NCBI GenBank assembly: GCA_015711875.1
Contig: JACVJG010000018.1
Span: 1 to 14,822 of the forward strand
Length of the DNA stretch: 14,822 bases
Direction: 5' to 3'
From: Candidatus Solincola jinzensis
GTDB taxonomy: Bacteria > Actinomycetota > Geothermincolia > Geothermincolales > RBG-13-55-18
Part shown: piece by piece, positions 1-7,441 of the stretch
How positions within the stretch are numbered: position 1 is the stretch's first letter
Layout of the letters: every line of letters begins with the position of its first letter
Translations under genes and position numbers: made by a program
The notes under the pieces: model-generated
Told to the model about the DNA's origin: nothing
The model's input: only the letters and a program-made list of their open reading frames with translations
The model's database searches: none

Positions 1-1
1 T

Positions 2-280
2 TCTGGGAAGATCGCCGCCATAGCGCTGGAGGACAAGGCCACGGCCCAGGAGATGTTCGACCTCTGCAACCGCAGCTTCAACCGCATGTGGTTCCTGCGC
101 CGCGTGGCCATCAACTACGCGCCGGAGGCCACTCGCGGCCTCGCCTTGACCACCGCCATCGGGGCGGTGGCGCGGTCTGACCTGCTTGGCAAGATGCAGG
201 GAATAAGCCTGAGAAGGATGATACCCGGTTTCCTTTTGCTGGAGAGGATGGATAAGTACGCCAGGTACATCGACATTTAG
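2..280 (+). CDS. FAD-dependent oxidoreductase, C-terminal fragment (5' end outside window)
   Basis: Only the last 92 codons are present; the reading frame is open from base 2 to a TAG at 278-280. The fragment begins SGKIAAIAL and continues with a charged helical segment (EMFDLCNRSFNRMWFLRR). The next gene has the same SGKIAA stretch near its own C-terminus, followed by a similar helical region (AYDEFRRLNWTFYPLLALKR), so the two look like paralogues. In flavoproteins of this group the SGKIAA-type segment lies in the C-terminal FAD-contacting region. The NAD(P)/FAD Rossmann N-terminus is not in the window, so family and substrate cannot be named. The gene ends 9 nt before the next start and is almost certainly cotranscribed with it. 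Confidence 0.72.
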   Translation, partial: SGKIAAIALEDKATAQEMFDLCNRSFNRMWFLRRVAINYAPEATRGLALTTAIGAVARSDLLGKMQGISLRRMIPGFLLLERMDKYARYIDI

Positions 281-289
281 GAGGAAGCT

Positions 290-1387
290 ATGGCGAAGAA
301 GGACGGTCCCATTCATATCGTGGGCGCGGGCCTGGCGGGGCTCACGGCGGCCATAAACCTGGCGCGCGAGGGCAGGGAGGTCATCGTGCTCGAGAAGGGT
401 AAGCGCGTGGGAGGGCTTGCCATTTACAACCCGTCTCCGCACGGCACCCCCATGGACGCGGACGCCATGTCTCGCTACGTGGGCATCGACCTCAAGCCGG
501 CCATGGTGCGTTTGACCGAGGGATATCTCGTGGTGTGGGGCAAGCGTTACAAACTGCGGTTCCCTCCCAACGTGCAGTCCTGGATGATAGAACGGGGGCC
601 CAGGAAATCCTCCATGGACCATTATCTTTACCGTATCGCCATCGAGCATGGGGTGAGGTTCGAGTTCGACCAGGCTGTGGTCACCGACCGGCAGGTGAGC
701 GAATTGCCGCGCGGCAGCATCATGGCCACCGGCCTGCATGGCGACGGTTTCGAGGCCGCGGGGGTTCCTTACCAGCCGCTGTACGGGTATTTCGCCAAGT
801 GCCGCGTGCCCTGGCAGGAGGCGAGGGTCTCCTTTTACTTCGACGATTACAGCCCCGATTACGCCTTCACCTGCTCCGTGAACGGCATCGCCTTCGCCCT
901 CATCTTCAACCGCCACCGGCCGGTGGCCAGGTGGGAGATGGAGAAGTTCGCCGAGCAGGCGACCCTCGAGGACGGCTATCCTTTCAAGGAGTTCCTGCCC
1001 CTGGGGGGCGGGGCCAAAGGGGGAGCCGCCGCCGCCCCCACGCGCTCCTTCTCCAACCCCAGGCTCTTCCACGGCGACCTCATTCTCGCCGGCACCTTGG
1101 CGGGGATGATGGACCCCGTGCTCTTCTTCGGCATGCATGGGGCCTTCGCATCAGGGAAGATCGCCGCGCGAGCTTACAGCGATCCCGCGGGCGCCTACGA
1201 CGAGTTCAGGCGGCTCAACTGGACCTTCTATCCCTTGCTGGCGCTCAAACGCCTCATCGATCACAGCCCGAGGGAGTTGGTGCTCAAGTACCCCATGCGG
1301 GCAGCTCTGCCCTTTATGCCCCTGTTCGATCGTTTCGTGCAACGTTACGCATTTATGGTGAACGTCACCGGCTACGGCCGCATCTAA
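290..1387 (+). CDS. FAD-dependent oxidoreductase (Rossmann-fold flavoprotein)
   Basis: A 365-residue protein with a clear N-terminal dinucleotide-binding motif: GAGLAG at about residues 12-17 after a beta strand, and the ribose-binding acidic residue in VIVLEKG near residue 35, followed by GG. The C-terminal third has the HGAFASGKIAA segment expected of a FAD-binding C-terminal motif. A GAGGAAG ribosome site at 281-287 supports the ATG at 290. The substrate is unknown. The size and the two motifs fit the broad geranylgeranyl reductase/lycopene cyclase/NAD(P)-binding flavoprotein superfamily, but nothing seen decides between its members. It lies 9 nt after the upstream paralogue. Its TAA stop (1385-1387) falls inside the degenerate outer edge of the inverted-repeat element that separates it from the third flavoenzyme. 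Confidence 0.88.
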   Translation: MAKKDGPIHIVGAGLAGLTAAINLAREGREVIVLEKGKRVGGLAIYNPSPHGTPMDADAMSRYVGIDLKPAMVRLTEGYLVVWGKRYKLRFPPNVQSWMIERGPRKSSMDHYLYRIAIEHGVRFEFDQAVVTDRQVSELPRGSIMATGLHGDGFEAAGVPYQPLYGYFAKCRVPWQEARVSFYFDDYSPDYAFTCSVNGIAFALIFNRHRPVARWEMEKFAEQATLEDGYPFKEFLPLGGGAKGGAAAAPTRSFSNPRLFHGDLILAGTLAGMMDPVLFFGMHGAFASGKIAARAYSDPAGAYDEFRRLNWTFYPLLALKRLIDHSPRELVLKYPMRAALPFMPLFDRFVQRYAFMVNVTGYGRI

Positions 1388-1553
1388 AGGGGTCAGGCCC
1401 GGACAAAGGACATCCATACCAAGTGGTCATCATCAGATGGAGTTGCGTTTATCAGGGTCCCTGGTTGATGGGGAAAAGCCTATCTATCGGTGTTCCGTCA
1501 ACCTGCGTCTATTCTGCCATTAGATGTCCTTTGTCCGGGCCTGACCCCATTAG
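1384..1553. mobile_element. MITE/REP-like non-autonomous element with 26-bp perfect inverted termini
   Basis: Bases 1389-1414 (starting GGGGTCAGGCCCGGACAA) are the exact reverse complement of 1523-1548. Allowing one mismatch, the match extends outward to 1384-1414 and 1523-1553. The arms enclose about 108 bp with no ORF. The element fills the gap between two flavoenzyme genes. Without it they would be separated by only about 20 nt, which is the normal spacing in this operon. The downstream Shine-Dalgarno (GGAGGGAGG) starts right at the outer edge of the right arm, and the upstream stop codon lies in the outer edge of the left arm. From memory, GGGGTCAGGYC-type ends occur with REP-associated (RAYT/Y1) transposases; I cannot verify that here. 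In RNA the arms would pair into a long hairpin between two cotranscribed genes. Confidence 0.8.
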
Positions 1554-1567
1554 GAGGGAGGTTATAA

Positions 1568-2902
1568 ATGAGCGTTATCGTCATCGGAGCTGGACCGGCA
1601 GGGCTCGCCGCCACCTATGAGCTGCGCAAGAAAGGGGTGGACGTCCTCTGTCTGGAGGAAAAGGAGGTGGCGGGCGGCCGAGCACGCGGCTACAACAAGG
1701 AAGGGTATCAGTTCGATCTGGGGGCGCAGTTCTCCGCCAACCTGTGTACCACCACCTTCCGCCTCTGCCGTGAGCTGGGCATGGAGGACGCCATCCAGGA
1801 CTTCGACTTTATGGGCGCCATGTGGCGTAACGGCAAGCTCTATCCCATTCCCGCCACCATCAACCCCCGCGAGGCAGCGAGACACTGGCGGGAGATCATC
1901 AGATTCCGCGGATTGCCCTGGAAGGGATATCCACAGATGGCAAGGATTGCCTACCACATGCTCAGGCGCCGGCGCGATTTCGACTTCGAGAGCATGGACC
2001 CCGAGGCGGTTCTCGACCTGAGCGATATCAGCATCGAGGAATACGCCTTGCGCTATGGCGGGCGTGTCGCCCTGGACTATGTCTTCCAGCCATTGACGGC
2101 TTCCCTCACCCTGGGGGAGCCCGACCAGGTGGGAGCGGCGCACATCCTGGCTTTACTCATGGGGCTTATGCCCGGCTTGAAGTTCCTCAAGCGGGGCATC
2201 GGCTCCCTGCCCGCCGCTCTTTATAATGAGTGCAGGGACTCCATCCGTCTCTCCACCCCCGTGAACAAGGTGGTTTTGGAGGGAAAGAAGGTGAAAGGGG
2301 TGGAGACGCCGGAGGGGTTCATAGACGCCGAGGCGGTCATCTGCACCACCACCGCCACCACCGCCATGCGCCTTATCCCCGACCTCCCGGATACCCTGCG
2401 CAAGCCGCTGGAGACGGTGACCTACAGCTCCTGCGTGCACTTCATCTTCGCCCTCAAAGAGAGGCTGCTTCCCGAAGGTTGGTACGCGGTGACCTTTTCC
2501 CGCAACGAGGGATCCATCCAGCCTGGCTTCGCCGACGCCGGCGGCAAGTCGCCATACTTCGCGCCTCCCGGGGCAGGCCTGGTGCACTGCCTTACCTGGG
2601 GCAGGAGGGCTAAGGAGCTCAACCAGCTACCCCTGGAGGAGCTCAAGCGCATGATGATCAAGGACCTGCAGATGATCGTGCCCACCATGCCCGATGAGCC
2701 GTACATAACGGTGGCGGTACGCTGGGACGAGGCCATCTGCCTCGACCCCCCCGGCCAGGCGAGGGCCATTCACTATATGCGAAAGAACAACTATCGCGAC
2801 GTGGAAGGGCTCTTCCTCGCCGGGGAGTACATGTACCTCATCTCCTGCGTGGAGGGGGCACTGCGCAGCGGTGTGGAGGCGGCAGAGGAAGTCACGCGCT
2901 AG
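1568..2902 (+). CDS. FAD-dependent amine oxidase/phytoene desaturase-type oxidoreductase
   Basis: A 444-residue flavoprotein. The N-terminus carries the GAGPAG dinucleotide motif (residues 7-12), an acidic residue ending the second strand (LCLEEKE, about 30) and the AGGRARG stretch typical of the amino-oxidase/phytoene desaturase/protoporphyrinogen oxidase superfamily. It continues with FDLGAQFSA, the usual substrate-side FAD contact. The C-terminus has the matching FAD-binding element GLFLAGEYMYLISCVEGALR (from about residue 414) followed by SGVEAAEEV. The start is supported by GGAGGGAGG at 1554-1562. Length is normal for the family. It follows two smaller flavoenzymes, with the inverted-repeat element just upstream. 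The substrate is not determined: the fold fits desaturation of a polyene or an amine/porphyrinogen oxidation, and no carotenoid or haem gene is adjacent to decide. Confidence 0.87.
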   Translation: MSVIVIGAGPAGLAATYELRKKGVDVLCLEEKEVAGGRARGYNKEGYQFDLGAQFSANLCTTTFRLCRELGMEDAIQDFDFMGAMWRNGKLYPIPATINPREAARHWREIIRFRGLPWKGYPQMARIAYHMLRRRRDFDFESMDPEAVLDLSDISIEEYALRYGGRVALDYVFQPLTASLTLGEPDQVGAAHILALLMGLMPGLKFLKRGIGSLPAALYNECRDSIRLSTPVNKVVLEGKKVKGVETPEGFIDAEAVICTTTATTAMRLIPDLPDTLRKPLETVTYSSCVHFIFALKERLLPEGWYAVTFSRNEGSIQPGFADAGGKSPYFAPPGAGLVHCLTWGRRAKELNQLPLEELKRMMIKDLQMIVPTMPDEPYITVAVRWDEAICLDPPGQARAIHYMRKNNYRDVEGLFLAGEYMYLISCVEGALRSGVEAAEEVTR

Positions 2903-3191
2903 CCGCCCTGCGCTGACCCGGCAGCGGCGCTTACCCGTGCCTGTGCACCTCATGCGTTCCGGTCGCCCATGGCGCCACCGGGTTAAAGGAACGATTCGCG
3001 AGAGAATCAGGAGGTCGCAAGGGGCGGATCCGGCGTCGTGACACGCGTAAGTGCTCGGCGATAGGGCAAGCCGCCTTCATGTCGAGCGGTGCAAGGATCA
3101 TAAAAGGCAACATAGCCTTACGGCCGTTTTCCACGGTTGCAAATGCGAATCGTGCGATTACCGCTTCCAGCGCCCCGCTCCGCGTGACGTA
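2903..3191. other. Intergenic region between convergent genes
   Basis: This stretch lies between the flavoenzyme operon and the end of the convergent acetyltransferase pseudogene. It contains a small hairpin, GATTC-gcgaga-GAATC at 2993-3008, without a following T-run, so it is not a convincing intrinsic terminator. No ORF here has a ribosome site or a recognisable protein. Confidence 0.5.
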
Positions 3192-4405
3192 TCAGCTTTT
3201 CGGCGGAGACGCGAAGCGGAAGGTGAGCATCACCAGGAACCACTCCAGGCTGTATTTCGCCTGGCGTTTCTCCCAGAAATAGATAAGCAGTTCGAGCAGG
3301 ACCACCGCAGCGATGCCGCACAGCAGGGCAGGGACCGCCCCATGAGGTCACCGATGTAGTACTTGCCGGTGATGAAATAGATCAGGGCCAGCGGCCATCC
3401 GATGAGCATGTAATGCAGGAAATAGAAGGTGAGCGAGAAATTGCTGGTACGGTTGTAGACGCTCGCAATGAAGCTCACCTTCTGCTTATCCCGCTTGTAC
3501 ACATCGTAGCAGTAGAAGAGGATGATGAAGACGGTGAGGGCCATGCCCAGCTGGAAGCAGATCATGGTGAAGGAGTCGGGGTAGAAGCTCAAGGGGCACA
3601 CGAATCCTTTGATAATGGACGATTCCGGGCGCGCCCTCCCCGCGTACGCCCTGCCCAGCCCCATGCAGACCAGCAGGATCCCGATGATGATCAGGAAAGG
3701 CAGGTCGTGCCGCATGCGCTTGCTGACGATGCGGCGGCCCATCACCAAGCCCACCAGCGGGAAGAGGGACCAGGGGATGACCGGGAAGTAGCCGGTAAGG
3801 AAGAATCCCTGCACGATGTCCTTGGCCCGCCAGACCACCTCGAACTCCTTGGCGGGGTCGAGCAGGATGCCGGGCAGGTAGCGGGAGATCACCGGCACCT
3901 GGACGAACTGCCCTCCCCACACCGAGTTGAAATCGACTCCCCCGCGCAGCCAGGGGGTGGAGATAGCCAGCGCCGCGACGACGGCCAGGATGGACCACGA
4001 GGGCAGGAAACGGCAGAAATACAGCATGATGGTGGCGAAGCCCATAAGAGTCAGGATATCCCATTGCCATATCTGGTAGGGTCCTCAGGCGGCGGCCAGC
4101 ATGAGCAAGCCGACCAGGAAGAGGAAACCCCCGCGGATGAGGGCCCGCTTGAAGAGGACGCGGTTGCCATCTTGCTTGTGCTTCTCCCCCGACAGCACCT
4201 GGCTCATGCCCATCATCATGAGGAAGCAGGCGGCCCCCCAATCGCCGAGGACATGGTTGAGGATGAAGTAGGGCCAGGTGTCCGCGGCGCCCTCGTTGCC
4301 GTAGAAGATCATGAAGTGGACGAGCACCATGCAGATGAGGGCGAAACCGCGCATGATGTCGATGGAAAGGATGCGTTCGCCTTTGTTTCCCGTATCGCCG
4401 CTCAT
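3192..4405 (-). pseudogene. Disrupted heparan-alpha-glucosaminide N-acetyltransferase-like (DUF1624/COG3503) membrane protein
   Basis: Read on the minus strand from ATG 4403-4405, the protein opens with ERILSIDIMRGFALICMVLV, the charged-then-hydrophobic start of the DUF1624 acetyltransferase family. It continues through many hydrophobic segments, including IPWSLFPLVGLVMG and LTFYFLHYMLIGWPLALIYF. Two lesions break it. An in-frame TGA (bases 4085-4087) lies between LLMLAAA and GPYQIWQWDIL, and the same frame resumes directly after it. One G is missing from a G4 run (3338-3341), after which the sensible protein continues in another frame through LLELLIYFWEKRQ to a TGA at 3192-3194. Restoring one base gives 1215 nt, exactly 405 codons, which supports a single lost base. 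The intact protein would be an 8-10 helix membrane enzyme. Weak AGGA ribosome site upstream. A sequencing error could explain the homopolymer lesion but less easily the TGA. Confidence 0.8.
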
Positions 4406-5141
4406 CCGCCCGTCCTTTTATGCCGGCGCTCAACTTACTTCCTGTTCAGGCTATGGAGTGGACCCCAGGCCGTTCATATGTTTTTCCATGTATCGGAGAC
4501 GGGGGTATTGGCCTTTAACGGAAGACCGGCCGCGGGTCGTGGACAGGTCGGCCGGCGCGCCGGAGGCTGGCCCGGGGCGCCGTCCGGGTCTTCCGCGGGG
4601 TTTTCCCGCGCGAGGCGCGGCGGACGCGATCCGCTCCGCGCAAGCGGGCAGCGGGCGGAAGGCCGCGCGATATGTCACGGAACCTGAGCCGCCGTGAGCC
4701 TTCCTCAAGAGCTGGCGCAGCGATAACGAGGCGTTAACCTCCTTGTGGTTGCCACAAAGGTACTTGGCAGGGAGTTTTCAGGAGCGGGCGCGGCGATAAC
4801 GAGGCGTAAACGGCCAAGGCCGCGATGCCGCCGGCATGACGTGCATGATGCAGGTCAGGCAAAGTCGGCGAACAAGAACGGGCCACCGAGCGTATTTCAA
4901 AGAAAAGACCATGCGAACAAGAGCATGTTGACGCAGCTCAAGGAAGCTTGGGGGCGGGAATGAGAAAATGGACGCTGAGAGTGAAAGGGACGAAATGGAT
5001 GCGTTTTGCGGGCGTGGCGATAAGAGTGATCATCGCTGATGCGGATAGCAGCATGCGCAGGATCGTAGGGTGGCAAGGTTGCGTTTTGCGCGCGTGAGCG
5101 TGAGCATATGAGCTAGATCCATGACAAATGGAGGAAAGCAA
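4406..5141. other. Gene-free region upstream of the DUF362 operon
   Basis: No ORF in this 736-nt stretch has a credible ribosome site or protein character; the 72-codon frame at 4745-4963 lacks a Shine-Dalgarno and looks random. It holds a perfect 12-bp palindrome CCGGCGCGCCGG (4552-4563), a GC-rich hairpin CGCGGG-gtttt-CCCGCG (4594-4610), a direct repeat pair (4715-4738 and 4788-4811), and two copies of GCGTTTTGCG exactly 80 nt apart (5001-5010 and 5081-5090). I could not pick a convincing sigma70 promoter for the downstream operon, although one must lie here or the operon uses another sigma factor. Confidence 0.5.
4715..4811 (+). repeat. 24-nt imperfect direct repeat, two copies
   Basis: Bases 4715-4738 and 4788-4811 match at 22 of 24 positions, sharing the core GCGATAACGAGGCGT. 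The copies start 73 nt apart in non-coding DNA. Between them lies a near-palindrome CCTTGTGG-ttg-CCACAAAGG (about 4741-4760). They may be a local duplication or binding sites; two copies are too few to call an array. Confidence 0.6.
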
Positions 5142-5144
5142 TTG
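5130..5144 (+). promoter_or_regulatory. Ribosome binding site fixing a TTG start
   Basis: GGAGG at 5130-5134 is 7 nt from the TTG at 5142-5144. The alternative ATG at 5121 lies upstream of this site and has no Shine-Dalgarno of its own. The ATG at 5151 is 16 nt away, which is too far. TTG 5142 is therefore the best start for the DUF362 gene. Confidence 0.65.
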
Positions 5145-6134
5145 CAGAAAATGGACAGAAGGAGATTCCTGGAAAAGGCCGCTGCCACCGCGGCGGGGCT
5201 GGGCGCCCTTTACCTTGCCGCTGCCATGCCGGGTTGTGGCGGAAACGGCGAAATCTGTCCCGTGGACGAGGGGCCGGAAGCCTCGCCGGAGGATATCCCC
5301 TCTCCCCATAGGGAATCACCTTTATGGCCGGGGCTGGTGGTGGTGAGCGGCAAGGATCCCGCCGCCATGCTGCGCGCGGGCCTGGAGGCGTTGGGAGGCC
5401 TGGAGGCCCTCGGGGTTGCGGGAAAGAGGGTGCTCATCAAGGTGAACGCATCCTTCGCCCGCCCCCCGGAGGACGCCGTCACCACCGACCCTGAGCTGGT
5501 GGCGGAGGCTGTGAGGGCCTTCCGGCAGGCGGGAGCCACACGGGTGGTGGTCTTCGACCATATACTGCAGGACCTGGTGGACCAGACGCTGGAGAAAAAC
5601 GGCATCGGAAAGGCTGCGAAAGCGGCGGGAGCCGAGACCGCTTTCTACGCGGTGAAGAAACCAGGCCCCGCACGCGTGGTCACCATACCGGGCGCCACCG
5701 CCCTGCCCTCCGCGGCTATTCTGGAGGAGGTCTTCCAGGCGGACATCGTGGTGAGCATGCCCAAGGCCAAGCACCACAGCGGGGCGGGCCTGTCCATGGC
5801 CATGAAGAACTTCATCGGTATTACCGCCAACATGGGTAATTTCCATAATGTGGATTTGCACCGCGCCATCGCCGAGATCTACACCGTGGTCAAGCCGTCC
5901 CTGGTGATAACCGACGCCACCAGCGTCCTCCTCGACCACGGGCCAGGCGGCCCTGGCACGGTGGCCGAGCCCGGCAGGGTGGTCATCGGGACCGATCCCG
6001 TGGCCGCGGACTCCTACACCTGTTCCTTCTTCGGCAAGGCGCCCTCGGAGATCGGCTACCTGGTCCACGGCGAGCGCCTGGGAGTGGGTACCACGGACTA
6101 TGCCTCCCTGGGGGTCAGGGAGGTGAGCGCATGA
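5142..6134 (+). CDS. Tat-signal DUF362 domain protein
   Basis: From the TTG start the product is 330 residues. The N-terminus MDRRRFLEKAAATAAG is a twin-arginine (Tat) signal followed by a hydrophobic stretch ending AAMPGC. Cys32 could be a lipobox cysteine, so a Tat-exported lipoprotein is possible. The rest is a DUF362 domain: VLIKVNAS, TDPELVAEAVRAF and ATRVVVFDH, then VSMPKAKHHSGAGLSMAMKN with FIGITAN after it, and DPVAADSYTCSFFGK near the end. Many DUF362 proteins carry their own ferredoxin clusters; this one has no CxxCxxC motif, and the two following genes supply Fe-S domains instead. Its stop overlaps the next start as ATGA (6131-6134), so translation is coupled. The biochemical role of DUF362 is not established; a part in an exported electron-transfer or maturation complex is inferred from context only. 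Confidence 0.86.
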   Translation: MQKMDRRRFLEKAAATAAGLGALYLAAAMPGCGGNGEICPVDEGPEASPEDIPSPHRESPLWPGLVVVSGKDPAAMLRAGLEALGGLEALGVAGKRVLIKVNASFARPPEDAVTTDPELVAEAVRAFRQAGATRVVVFDHILQDLVDQTLEKNGIGKAAKAAGAETAFYAVKKPGPARVVTIPGATALPSAAILEEVFQADIVVSMPKAKHHSGAGLSMAMKNFIGITANMGNFHNVDLHRAIAEIYTVVKPSLVITDATSVLLDHGPGGPGTVAEPGRVVIGTDPVAADSYTCSFFGKAPSEIGYLVHGERLGVGTTDYASLGVREVSA

Positions 6135-7441
6135 GAAACGGCGGGCGCTTTAACCATGCTCACTGGCTACGCCGAGGCGTCCAGGTGATCTTCATCGCCC
6201 TTTTCATCCTCGCGGCGTGGGCAGCCTCCTATCCTCCTGCCGGAGCGGTGAATGAGAACCTTTTCCTGCGCGTCGACCCCCTGGCCGCCTTCGCGGCCGC
6301 CAGCGCGAGCAACCTCTGGTTTTATCTGCTTCCCGCCTGGGTGTTGCTGGGGCTCACCGCCTTGAGCGGCCGCTTCTTCTGCGGCTGGATCTGTCCCCTG
6401 GGATCTCTGCTGGAGATGCTGCCGTCGTTGGGCAGAAGGGGCAAGAAAGGCGCTTCTCGCCTGCGGCCCCGCGACCTCGCCGGCAAGCCCATCGGCAAAG
6501 GCGATGCGAGGTTGCGCCTTAAATACGTGTTTACGGCGGCGCTTTTGCTCCTCTTCCTTTTCGGGGTGAACGCTCTGTGGCTCTTTGATCCCCTGGTCAT
6601 CGCTAACCGCGCCGTGGTTTTCGTGCTCCTGGGCGGGGTGCCGGTGGTGTTCATAGCCCTTACGGCGCTTGCCGTGTTGGTCGGGCCGCGTTTCTGGTGC
6701 CAGGAGATATGTCCTTTCGGGGCTTGCCTATCCGCGGCGAGCGTGGCGGGGTCGCGCCTTCCGGCCAAGGCAAGCCCCCTGTCGTTGGTGAAGGATGAAA
6801 GCGCCTGCATCCATTGCGGCAGGTGCTCCATGGCCTGCCCCTTCGCTATCGCCGAAGTGGCCGACAGCGAGATGACAGGACGGCTGGCCATCCCCGACTG
6901 CGCTCTGTGCGGGGAATGCGTCTCCGCATGCCCGGTGGAGGGCGCGCTCTCCCTGCGTGCTTTTGGCGCCCGCGTGCTCTCGTCCGGGAAAAGGAGGGGA
7001 GGGAGGAGGAAAAAGGATGGTGAAGAGACGCGGGGCGGCCCCCGTGCCGCCGACGGGCGTATCGAGGAGGAAAAGGGGCGGGAGGAGCTGCAGCGCACGG
7101 AAGCGTTCTGTCCCAGGAAGGGTTTTTCGCCCACCCCACCCGGGGATTCTCTTGTGAGCATGGACGTTAGCGGGACGAGACCATCATGCGTGAAGACGGC
7201 GCCTCCTTCATGTGCCGCGGCCATAACGGAGTCTACCGATACAGGCGAGGCGCATGCGGTGTCTTTAGTTAACCAGCGACCTTTCTCCCCCGCGGCTTCT
7301 CGGGCGATCCGCCATAAGGCCAGGGCGGACGTGCTGCAAACAGGGGATCCCGGTCCGCGCCTTTCCATGGCTTACAGGTACTTGAAGCCACCGGCCGCTC
7401 CGTATGAGGCATGGGCTCCAAAAGGAGTTGAGACACCATGA
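6131..7441 (+). CDS. NapH/MauN-like membrane polyferredoxin with long unassigned C-terminal tail
   Basis: 436 residues. About four hydrophobic segments (residues 17-36, 60-79, 132-152 and 160-185) alternate with the two CxxxCP motifs of the NapH/MauN/CcoG group: CGWICPLG at 84-91 and CQEICPFG at 190-197. Two classical 4Fe-4S ferredoxin motifs follow, CIHCGRCSMACP (226-237) and CALCGECVSACP (257-268). Such proteins pass electrons between the quinone pool and exported partners. A normal family member would end near residue 285. Here about 150 more residues continue, rich in R, K, E, P and S, with no domain I recognise and codon use unlike the rest. Ribosome site GGGAGGTG precedes ATG 6131. The gene is ATGA-coupled to both neighbours, pointing to one unit with the DUF362 protein and the exported ferredoxin. 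Confidence 0.87.
   Translation: MRNGGRFNHAHWLRRGVQVIFIALFILAAWAASYPPAGAVNENLFLRVDPLAAFAAASASNLWFYLLPAWVLLGLTALSGRFFCGWICPLGSLLEMLPSLGRRGKKGASRLRPRDLAGKPIGKGDARLRLKYVFTAALLLLFLFGVNALWLFDPLVIANRAVVFVLLGGVPVVFIALTALAVLVGPRFWCQEICPFGACLSAASVAGSRLPAKASPLSLVKDESACIHCGRCSMACPFAIAEVADSEMTGRLAIPDCALCGECVSACPVEGALSLRAFGARVLSSGKRRGGRRKKDGEETRGGPRAADGRIEEEKGREELQRTEAFCPRKGFSPTPPGDSLVSMDVSGTRPSCVKTAPPSCAAAITESTDTGEAHAVSLVNQRPFSPAASRAIRHKARADVLQTGDPGPRLSMAYRYLKPPAAPYEAWAPKGVETP

Noticed and set aside
535..1620. 361-codon plus-strand frame
   Set aside because: It is an out-of-frame shadow of the flavoenzyme at 290-1387, arginine-rich, and crosses the inverted-repeat element.
4085..4087. TGA in the acetyltransferase as a selenocysteine or programmed readthrough codon
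   Set aside because: I see no SECIS-like stem-loop directly after it, the family is not known for selenocysteine, and a second lesion in the same gene favours decay.
3486..4433. 315-codon minus-strand frame covering the acetyltransferase region
   Set aside because: It is in a different frame from the recognisable family sequence, is H/R/P-rich and non-membrane in character; an artefact of high GC.
3413..4687. 424-codon plus-strand frame
   Set aside because: It is antisense to the acetyltransferase pseudogene, has a biased H/D/E/Q-rich composition and no ribosome site; the opposite strand encodes a recognisable membrane protein.
4745..4963. 72-codon frame in the gene-free region
   Set aside because: It has no Shine-Dalgarno, an unstructured R/K/A-rich composition and overlaps a repeat copy.
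6109..6125. GGGGGTCAGGGAGG as another copy of the inverted-repeat element end
   Set aside because: Only GGGGTCAGG is shared, it lies inside coding sequence, and there is no partner arm.
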